Source: SSC4 sp964642445
Lineage (GTDB): Bacteria > Chloroflexota > Anaerolineae > SSC4 > Amarolineaceae
Length of the DNA stretch: 29,683 bases
Reading direction: 5' to 3'
Assembly: GCA_964642445.1 (NCBI GenBank)
Contig: CAZXQZ010000032.1
Coordinates: 1 to 29,683, forward strand
A program made the position numbers and the translations under genes. The notes under the pieces were generated by a model. That model was not told where the DNA came from and did no database searches. It saw only the letters and a program-made list of their open reading frames with translations. Below, one piece after another: positions 24,479 to 29,683 of the stretch. Position 1 is the first letter of the stretch, and each line of letters opens with the position of its first letter.

Positions 24479-26298
24479 GTCCAGGTAAACTCCCAGGTAC
24501 TGCTCGGCGGACTCACTGGCGCTGTCCCGATGATGCGTCCACCTGCGTCACGCTGCGGTGCAACCACGGTTACCCGCCAGCTGTACTGCCGCCCGGTCTG
24601 TTGGTCGGCCCGTCCGAAGGCGGCCGCCGGTACGGCCCAGCTTGTCGTCTGCACGACATCGGACAGGCGCCATTGGAAATTGCCATCGACCGGATAACCC
24701 AGCTCGACCAGGTAAGCCAGACTGTTGTCCATGCCGACCGGTGCCTGCCAGCGCAGCTCGATGAACGTGTTGTCGCCGGAGAATGGTGTACCGGAGCTGG
24801 GGGCGACCAGGATTGGCGCTGGCACACGAATTGCCGGCTGGGTCGGCACGACCGGTACGCTCGTTGGCGTGCTGCTCGGTGGTGTGGGCTGGGCAACGCG
24901 TGCCAGCACGATGGTCTGGCCTACCTGCAGGCGGTTGGGGTTCAGGCCCGGATTGAGGGCCAGCAACGCGGCAACGGTTGTATTGTTGGCCGCCGCAATG
25001 GCCGATAAGGTATCGCCGGCGCGTACACGGTACGTTCGCTGCGTACCGGGCCGTGCCGTGGGCGTGGCTGTCGGTGGGCGCCGCGTCGGCGTGGGTGCCA
25101 CCGTGCCCCTCGCGGGTGTCGCACCACTGGAACCTGGCAGCTGGATGACGGTACCCACCTGCAAACGGCTGGGGTTGAGACCCGGATTGAGGGCCAGAAC
25201 TGCGGCGATGGTGGTGCCGTAGCGGCTGGCAATGGCGGCCACGGTGTCACCCGGACGGATCGTGTAACTGGCCGGTGCGTCCGGCTTCACCGTACGCGTG
25301 GGGGTTGGCGTGGCCGAAGGAACCGGGGTCGGTGTCGCCGTTGGGGGTGGCGTCGACGTGGCCGTTGGTGGCGGTGTGCGTGTCGGTGATGGCGTGGCGG
25401 TTGGTGCCACGGTACGCGTGGCGGCGGGCGGCGTGGTCGTCGACCGGGTGACCCGGGTGGGCGTGGTTGTCGCCTCAGGACTCGCGGTAGCCGTGGGTGT
25501 CGCCGTTGGGGGGGGTGTATGGGTTGGCGTTGCCGTCGGGGACGGCGTCGGCGTGGGCGTTGCCGTCGGCAGCGGTGTGTGCGTCGGCGATGGTGTGGCC
25601 GTTGGTGTGCCGGTTGGCCGCAGCGTCGGCGATGGTGTGGCCGTCGGTGAAGCGGGTACTGGGGACACCGTTGCGGTGAGCTGTTCTGCCGCCACCTGCA
25701 CTGTAACCGCCGGCACCGGTTCCGTCGTGACCGGCGGCGCAGCGGGGGTGGTCATCACCGCAGTGGCTGAAATGGGTAGGGTTGACGTAACGACCCCGGT
25801 CACGATCTGGCTCGTGGTGATGGAGATCGATTCGGTGATCACATCGCTGTTGTCGGTTTCAAACAGGGAAAGCACGTCTGGCAGCTCATCGGCAACCAGC
25901 TCCTGGGTGTCGCGTGCGGTGTCCTCGGTCACGGTCGCGTCCAGCGCAAAGTCCAGGGCGGGAATGGCGGCAATCTCGGCACCAGGCACTGGGGTCGGTG
26001 TGGCAACTTCGGGCAGCATTGCCAGCAGTACATCACCGGCCCGGTTCAAGGGCAGGCGGGTAATACCCAGGATGACGATGATGGTCGTCACGACCGCCAG
26101 GATGATCGTACGGCGCGGCGGAAAACGGGCCGGTTTCAGCGCCTGGCCGCAGTGTGGGCATACCAGCAGCGAGGCGTTGGCCTTTTTCCCGCACTGCCGG
26201 CAGCGAACCTTCGGTGCTGACTTAGGTTGGCGGGTACCGCATGCCGGGCACACCGCTGCGCCACGCTGAAGTGGAGCACCGCAGCGTTTACATTGCAT
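24475..26298 (-). CDS. Zinc-ribbon / single-TM / Thr-Pro-rich / double-LysM protein
   Basis: A 607-residue protein. ATG 26298 has GAAGGG seven bases upstream; GTG 26313 is an alternative. Two zinc ribbons lie in the cytoplasm (CKRCG...CPACG, residues 3-21; CRQCG...CPHCG, 33-51). One transmembrane helix follows (64-80), then an acidic linker, a Thr/Pro-rich stretch (about 205-340), LysM 1 (343-388, YTIRPGDTVAAIA), LysM 2 (422-467, YRVRAGDTLSAIA), and a C-terminal fibronectin-like domain (about 495-607). LysM binds N-acetylglucosamine polymers such as peptidoglycan, so the protein could link the wall to a cytoplasmic zinc-ribbon partner. It heads the run with the HEAT, TPR and FecR-like genes and has its own promoter. 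Confidence 0.88.
   Translation of the reverse strand: MQCKRCGAPLQRGAAVCPACGTRQPKSAPKVRCRQCGKKANASLLVCPHCGQALKPARFPPRRTIILAVVTTIIVILGITRLPLNRAGDVLLAMLPEVATPTPVPGAEIAAIPALDFALDATVTEDTARDTQELVADELPDVLSLFETDNSDVITESISITTSQIVTGVVTSTLPISATAVMTTPAAPPVTTEPVPAVTVQVAAEQLTATVSPVPASPTATPSPTLRPTGTPTATPSPTHTPLPTATPTPTPSPTATPTHTPPPTATPTATASPEATTTPTRVTRSTTTPPAATRTVAPTATPSPTRTPPPTATSTPPPTATPTPVPSATPTPTRTVKPDAPASYTIRPGDTVAAIASRYGTTIAAVLALNPGLNPSRLQVGTVIQLPGSSGATPARGTVAPTPTRRPPTATPTARPGTQRTYRVRAGDTLSAIAAANNTTVAALLALNPGLNPNRLQVGQTIVLARVAQPTPPSSTPTSVPVVPTQPAIRVPAPILVAPSSGTPFSGDNTFIELRWQAPVGMDNSLAYLVELGYPVDGNFQWRLSDVVQTTSWAVPAAAFGRADQQTGRQYSWRVTVVAPQRDAGGRIIGTAPVSPPSSTWEFTWT
25279..25686 (-). repeat. Low-complexity Thr/Pro-coding repeat inside the LysM gene
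   Basis: About 400 bases coding residues 205-340, made of irregular units of the ACGCCAACGGCCACACC type that encode TPT, TPTAT and TPPPTAT strings. It is in frame throughout and forms the extracellular stalk. Such DNA is prone to slippage, so length may vary between strains. On the plus strand it gives a long valine/glycine-rich shadow frame that is not a gene. Confidence 0.8.
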
Positions 26299-26383
26299 GA
26301 AACAACCCTTCACCTTGCAAGATGGTGCATCTATGTTGGGGGGTGTTTCCCATTATCCCAGGTACATCACCCAGGATAGTTGG

Positions 26384-26411
26384 ATTATACACAATTCTCA
26401 CGTCCACGCAA
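26384..26411 (-). promoter_or_regulatory. Promoter for the LysM gene run (minus strand)
   Basis: On the minus strand TTGCGT (26411-26406), a 16-base spacer and a perfect TATAAT (26389-26384). Start is expected near 26377, giving a leader of about 80 nt to ATG 26298. It lies in the 128-bp gap after the isopentenyl phosphate kinase stop. Confidence 0.7.
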
Positions 26412-26426
26412 AGCCCAATCCAAAAT

Positions 26427-27236
26427 CTAAAATCGCAACCGCGTTCCCACATCTATATTCAAATCCCCGAGCACCCGTTCCAATGCGCCGGGTTGTTCAC
26501 CGCTAAAAAAGCGCACGGTCAGGTCTGGCAATTCGGTGACCAGATGTGCCATCGCCCGCACCTTGCTCGCCATACCGCCGGTGACGTCGGTGGCGTACGA
26601 GCCAGACAAACCGCCGGCCAGGCTGGCCACCTCGTGGGCCGCCAGCTCGGCGACGTGGCGTGCCTGGGGATCGAGCAGCGGATCATGCTCGTAGACCCCA
26701 TCCACGATGCCGGCCAGCAAGATTGCCTGGGGCTGCAGGCGGTGCGCCAGCCAGGCAAACACCTCTTCGGTGGAAACGATCGTTCCGCCGCGCACTGCAT
26801 CCAATGCCACATCCCCATGCACGAGGGGTACCAGTCCGCGCGCAAGGGCGACATGAACAGGACGATCGGCCATCTCGATCAGTTCCCCGTCGCGGCACCA
26901 GGCACTGGCCGAGGGTGACAACGACCACACCGGCACGCCAGCCGCGGCGAAGATGTCGGCCACCAGGCGGTTGAGGCGTGCAGCAATGCGTGCGGTTTCG
27001 GCGAAACCGCGCCAGCCGGCCGGGGTACTCACCCCCTCGCGCGTGCGGTGGGCGCGAGCCACGACGTGACCAAAGGAGCCGCTGCCGTGTCCCAGCACCA
27101 GCTGCAGGTTTGGCTGATGTGCCAGTGCAACCGCCGTCTCGGCCGCCAGGCGTTCGATGACCTGGGTACGCGCGGTTGCCACGGCACGCTTGTCGGTAAT
27201 CAGGGAGCCACCCAGCTTGAGAAAGATCAGCGCCAT
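26427..27236 (-). CDS. Isopentenyl phosphate kinase (archaeal-type, amino-acid-kinase fold)
   Basis: The 269-residue enzyme phosphorylates isopentenyl phosphate to isopentenyl diphosphate with ATP. Family markers: IFLKLGGSLITDK at the N-terminus, GHGSGSFGH with the catalytic His57, LVHGDVALD, STEEVFAWLA (where relatives have a nucleotide-site SGDD-like motif) and TDVTGGMASKV near the C-terminus. The His after GSFG separates this family from other amino-acid kinases such as UMP or glutamate kinases. It is known from archaea, plants and some Chloroflexota. It follows the AcnX small-subunit gene by six bases, which strengthens an isoprenoid role. Confidence 0.93.
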   Translation of the reverse strand: MALIFLKLGGSLITDKRAVATARTQVIERLAAETAVALAHQPNLQLVLGHGSGSFGHVVARAHRTREGVSTPAGWRGFAETARIAARLNRLVADIFAAAGVPVWSLSPSASAWCRDGELIEMADRPVHVALARGLVPLVHGDVALDAVRGGTIVSTEEVFAWLAHRLQPQAILLAGIVDGVYEHDPLLDPQARHVAELAAHEVASLAGGLSGSYATDVTGGMASKVRAMAHLVTELPDLTVRFFSGEQPGALERVLGDLNIDVGTRLRF

Positions 27237-27242
27237 CGTTGC

Positions 27243-27671
27243 TTATGCCTCGGGGGCAGCCTGACCTGGTGATTTCGACACGACCACCTGGGCGCCGTCG
27301 ATGGTGACCCAGTCGCCGGTTGCGATCTGCGTGACATCGATTTGGTCGACCATCGGAATATCGGCAATAATGGCCCCCACGGCGACGATTGCCTCGCTCT
27401 CGTGGTTGATCATTGCGGCCGGTGCGACGCCGGCACGCGCCAGGCGCAGGATGGTGTAGGACCCGACAGTGCTGCCTTTGCCGGTGGGAAAAACGAGCAC
27501 CCGGCCGGCCACACACTCGCCGCGCAGCGGATGGTTTGGCTCGATCACCACGCCGGATTCGGGGTCGATACCGCCCAGGAATCCGATGGGTGCCGGTGAA
27601 ACCAGTGCTGTGCCGGCAGCCATCCCGGCCCGTATGACACGTCCCGCAAAAATCAATGTATCGTTATTCAT
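27243..27671 (-). CDS. AcnX / phosphomevalonate dehydratase small subunit (DUF126 swivel domain)
   Basis: A 142-residue protein that is a single aconitase-X swivel domain: FAGRVIRAGMAAGTALVSPAPIGFLGGIDPESG, then HPLRGECVAGRVLVFPTGKG with the conserved GKGSTVGS serine loop, and GVAPAAMINHESEAIVAVGAI. In archaea this small subunit pairs with a large subunit to dehydrate 5-phosphomevalonate to trans-anhydromevalonate 5-phosphate; relatives act on cis-3-hydroxyproline. The adjacent isopentenyl phosphate kinase favours the isoprenoid reading. No large subunit is in the window. ATG 27671 shares one base with the selA stop; ATG 27686 would add five residues. Confidence 0.85.
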   Translation of the reverse strand: MNNDTLIFAGRVIRAGMAAGTALVSPAPIGFLGGIDPESGVVIEPNHPLRGECVAGRVLVFPTGKGSTVGSYTILRLARAGVAPAAMINHESEAIVAVGAIIADIPMVDQIDVTQIATGDWVTIDGAQVVVSKSPGQAAPEA

Positions 27672-29044
27672 CAGCTGCTCTGCCATAGTGCAAGTATTGT
27701 TCCCAACAAAGCCTCTTCCTCTGCGGGCAACACGGTGCGTGCGTCGAACAGCACCCGGTCATCGGCCACGCGGGCCACGACCGGTGGGCTGCCGGTGCGC
27801 AGGCGTGCCAGCCACGCCTGGGGTGCCGGCACGTCCAGCGCCAGGCTCCAACTTGGCAGTGTCTCACCCGGCAGCGAGCCGCCGCCCACGGTGCTGTCGG
27901 TGGGTACTGCACTGACCGGCAGGCCGGCCGTGCGCAGCCGTTGCACCCACGTTTCCACTCGCGTGCGCAGGGTGTCCGGTGCACTGCCCATCATCTGCCA
28001 CACCGGTATTGTGGTGCGGGCTTCGCCGCGCACGTAGTGCAGCAGGGTGGCGTTGAGCGCCGCCAGCGTCAGCTTGTCGACGCGCAAGGCGCGTGCCAGC
28101 GGATGCGTCTTGATGCGTTCGATCAACGCCGCGCGGCCAACGATGATTCCGGCCTGGGGACCGCCGAGCAGTTTGTCGCCGCTGAACGTCACCACATCGG
28201 CCCCCGCGGCCACACTGGCCTGCACTGTCGGCTCGGCTTTCAAACCGAACGCGGTGGTGTCAAGCAGGGTGCCGCTGCCCAGGTCATCGACGACCCACAG
28301 GTCCTGGTCTCGCGCCAGGGTGACCAGGTCGGTCAGCTCGACCTCGGCCGTAAAGCCGAGCTGGCGAAAGTTCGAGTAGTGCACGCGCATCAGGGCGGCT
28401 GTTTGTGGACCGATGGCGCTGGCGTAGTCACGCACGTGGGTGCGGTTGGTGGTGCCGACCTCGACCAGTTGGGCACCGCTGGCGCGCAACACGTCGGGAA
28501 TCCGAAAACCCCCGCCTATTTCCACCAGTTGACCGCGTGAAATGACCACCTCGCGGCCTACGGCCAGGGCGGTCAGGGTCAAAAAAACGGCGGCGGCATT
28601 GTTATTGACCACCACGGCTGCTTCAGCGCCGCTGAGCCGGCAGAGCAGCTCAGCCGCATGGACGTAACGCGAACCGCGAGTACCTTGCGCCAGGTCATAT
28701 TCCAGGTTTGAGTAACCGGCCGACAGCGCGGCCAGCGCCTCACGCGCGTGGTGGCTGAGTGGTGCGCGGCCCAGGTTCGTGTGGATGATCACCCCGGTCG
28801 CGTTGATCACCGGCTGCAGACTGGGTCGAAACAGGCGGTTGACCTCACTGATCACCTGGGTGACCAGGTGTTCGGTGCCGGGTGCCGGCGCGCCGGCATG
28901 CACGGCGGCCCGCGCAGCGTCGAGCACCGACCGTGCGGCCTCGACCAGGACGTCGTGGCGGGCGAGGCTGGGGGCGTGTGTCTCGACCTGTTCGACCAGG
29001 CGATCGACCGCCGGTAGTTTACGTAATTCGGATGTGTTCGCCAT
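27671..29044 (-). CDS. selA: L-seryl-tRNA(Sec) selenium transferase
   Basis: The 457-residue PLP enzyme converts Ser-tRNA(Sec) to Sec-tRNA(Sec) using selenophosphate. ATG 29044 gives the normal family length; the open frame continues upstream only through a terminator and part of the tRNA gene. Signatures are LRKLPAVDRLV at the start, VINATGVIIHTNLGRAPLS, YSNLEYDLAQGTRGSRY, VVNNNAAAVFL, and the PLP lysine K291 in TFSGDKLLGGPQAG. SelA implies selenoprotein synthesis in the cell; selB, selD and tRNA-Sec are not in the window. It heads a run with the AcnX small subunit and isopentenyl phosphate kinase, an unexpected pairing. Confidence 0.96.
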   Translation of the reverse strand: MANTSELRKLPAVDRLVEQVETHAPSLARHDVLVEAARSVLDAARAAVHAGAPAPGTEHLVTQVISEVNRLFRPSLQPVINATGVIIHTNLGRAPLSHHAREALAALSAGYSNLEYDLAQGTRGSRYVHAAELLCRLSGAEAAVVVNNNAAAVFLTLTALAVGREVVISRGQLVEIGGGFRIPDVLRASGAQLVEVGTTNRTHVRDYASAIGPQTAALMRVHYSNFRQLGFTAEVELTDLVTLARDQDLWVVDDLGSGTLLDTTAFGLKAEPTVQASVAAGADVVTFSGDKLLGGPQAGIIVGRAALIERIKTHPLARALRVDKLTLAALNATLLHYVRGEARTTIPVWQMMGSAPDTLRTRVETWVQRLRTAGLPVSAVPTDSTVGGGSLPGETLPSWSLALDVPAPQAWLARLRTGSPPVVARVADDRVLFDARTVLPAEEEALLGTILALWQSS

Positions 29045-29079
29045 CACCGCCGTTCCTGTTGAAACATGCGCTGTCCTAC

Positions 29080-29110
29080 AAAAAGAAAGCCGTCGGGGTT
29101 CGCCGACGGC
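29080..29110 (-). terminator. Intrinsic terminator after tRNA-Val
   Basis: On the minus strand GCCGTCGG (29110-29103) pairs with CCGACGGC (29096-29089), an eight-pair stem with a six-base loop, followed by TTTCTTTTT. It ends the tRNA transcript 15 bases after the tRNA and 36 bases before the selA start, so selA needs read-through or a start in between. Confidence 0.88.
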
Positions 29111-29124
29111 CCTGGAAGAGAAGG

Positions 29125-29198
29125 TGGGCAACACAGGACTCGAACCTGTGACTTCTTCCTTGTAAGGGAAGCGCTCTAACCAACTGAGCTAGTCGCCC
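29125..29198 (-). tRNA. tRNA-Val (anticodon TAC)
   Basis: A 74-nt gene on the minus strand. The acceptor stem GGGCGAC/GTTGCCC pairs over seven positions (one G-U). The D arm is GCTC-AGTTGGTTA-GAGC. The anticodon arm is CTTCC-CTTACAA-GGAAG with anticodon TAC (reads GUA, Val). The T arm is ACAGG-TTCGAGT-CCTGT and the discriminator base is A. The 3' CCA is not encoded (CCT follows). All stems are intact. Confidence 0.97.
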
Positions 29199-29210
29199 GC
29201 GCGCGTCGAT

Positions 29211-29239
29211 ATTCTACACGAATGGGAAGCGGCTGTCAA
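29211..29239 (-). promoter_or_regulatory. Promoter for tRNA-Val (minus strand)
   Basis: On the minus strand a perfect TTGACA (29239-29234), 17-base spacer, then TAGAAT (29216-29211). Start is expected near 29204, about six bases before the mature tRNA 5' end, so the leader is very short. Confidence 0.85.
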
Positions 29240-29264
29240 AGCGGGAGGAGGGAGTACGGGGGAA

Positions 29265-29344
29265 CGGATTGAACGGACAATTTGGAGTGCGCAAGCATGG
29301 CTTGCGCTTTGGCCCCGCGGCAGTTGGTGGAGCGGATTGAACGG
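29265..29344. repeat. Palindrome flanked by 12-bp direct repeats
   Basis: The perfect inverted repeat GCGCAAGC-ATG-GCTTGCGC (29289-29307, followed by TTT on the plus strand) lies between two exact copies of CGGATTGAACGG (29265-29276 and 29333-29344). It fills the gap between tRNA-Val and the acetyltransferase gene. It could act as a transcription stop, or be a REP-like dispersed element. Confidence 0.5.
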
Positions 29345-29371
29345 GTTGCTCAGGGCTGTCGTTGTGGCGCG

Positions 29372-29683
29372 TCAGGTGAGGCGTTTGGCCATCAGGATGT
29401 CGGGGTTGCCTGGACCGTTGGCATCTGGTATGACGCCGACGATGACGTAGCCGCATTTCTGGTAGAACTCGAAGGGGTGACCGCCCGGGTTACGGATGGC
29501 TGCGATGTGCTGCCAGACGTCAGGGTAGAGATCGATGCCGCTGAGGCTGGTCAGTCCGTCTTCGTCATCGGTGCCCAGGTAGATTGTGTGGCCGCCGCGG
29601 GCACGCACTTGCTGCTCGAAGTCGTGGACCAGGGCGCGGCCAATGCCGCGTCCTTGAACGTCGGACCGCACAACCAGGGGATG
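29372..29683 (-). CDS. GNAT acetyltransferase, AAC(6')-like, truncated by window edge
   Basis: The frame is open to the window end, so the N-terminus is missing; 103 C-terminal residues are visible. It begins HPLVV and continues with QGRGIGRALV, the acetyl-CoA pyrophosphate loop. The stretches IYLGTDDED, LTSLSGIDLY, HPFEFYQKCGY and IVGVIPDANGPGNPDI-MAKR follow closely the order I recall for the chromosomal aminoglycoside 6'-N-acetyltransferase AAC(6')-Ii of Enterococcus faecium. Such enzymes acetylate the 6'-amino group of aminoglycosides, though many chromosomal relatives have other native substrates. The stop lies downstream of tRNA-Val's promoter in a separate unit. Confidence 0.85.
   Translation of the reverse strand, partial: HPLVVRSDVQGRGIGRALVHDFEQQVRARGGHTIYLGTDDEDGLTSLSGIDLYPDVWQHIAAIRNPGGHPFEFYQKCGYVIVGVIPDANGPGNPDILMAKRLT

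Noticed and set aside
25279..25686. Repetitive GTC/GGC tract resembling a repeat array (CRISPR-like)
   Set aside because: Units are short and irregular with no spacers, and the tract is in frame inside a protein gene.
25298..26269. 323-codon plus-strand open frame rich in Val/Gly
   Set aside because: It is the complement of the Thr/Pro-coding repeat and neighbouring sequence of the LysM gene, whose domains are clear on the minus strand.
29045..29134. 30-residue N-terminal extension of selA
   Set aside because: It would be encoded by the tRNA 3' end and its terminator; ATG 29044 gives the normal SelA length.
29125..29198. tRNA next to selA as selC (tRNA-Sec)
   Set aside because: The anticodon is TAC, not TCA, and the arms have normal length without the long variable arm and extended acceptor of tRNA-Sec.

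Overview
The window is GC-rich, densely coded bacterial DNA with short gaps, frequent ATGA-type start/stop overlaps, and no insertion sequence, phage gene or CRISPR array that I could see. The gene content fits a free-living Chloroflexota bacterium (Anaerolineae/Caldilineae-like). The pointers are an archaeal-type isopentenyl phosphate kinase beside an AcnX small subunit, a zinc-ribbon/TM/Thr-Pro-rich/LysM surface protein, carboxypeptidase-regulatory-repeat glycosidases, and several small M16 peptidases. This taxonomic call is inference; no rRNA or marker gene here settles it.

Plus strand, 1-15542. The 5' end holds the C-terminal four fifths of an M20 amidohydrolase. It is followed by a tight run: a small beta-rich protein, an alpha/beta hydrolase, a DinB-like protein, a cytochrome-b5-like protein, a membrane-anchored helical protein, RsmI and a bifunctional phosphoglucose/phosphomannose isomerase. 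A 367-bp gap follows, with a near-consensus promoter, a structured transcript of about 200 nt and an intrinsic terminator: a convincing unidentified small RNA gene. Next come a small SWIM zinc-finger protein, a flippase-like membrane protein, three consecutive M16 peptidase-family genes (two with HxxEH, one without), AcpS, a GAF histidine kinase with a degenerate receiver domain, a TlpA-like thioredoxin and a divergent Lgt-like membrane protein.

Minus strand, 29683-15597, converging on the plus-strand genes near 15.57 kb. From the right: a partial AAC(6')-like GNAT acetyltransferase; tRNA-Val(TAC) with its own promoter and terminator; then selA, an AcnX/phosphomevalonate-dehydratase small subunit and isopentenyl phosphate kinase as one run. 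A second run with its own promoter encodes cell-surface and scaffold proteins: zinc-ribbon LysM protein, HEAT-repeat protein with an acidic tail, TPR protein, FecR-like anchored protein and a GT39-type membrane glycosyltransferase. A third promoter, just after the glycosyltransferase stop, precedes a 1040-residue glycosidase-like repeat protein and a smaller partner that ends in the same C-terminal module.

The points most worth a second look are the unidentified RNA gene, the selA/AcnX-small/IPK cluster (a hint of the archaeal-type mevalonate route in a bacterium), the paired surface proteins with a shared C-terminal module and no visible signal peptide, and the two-active-plus-one-inactive M16 set.
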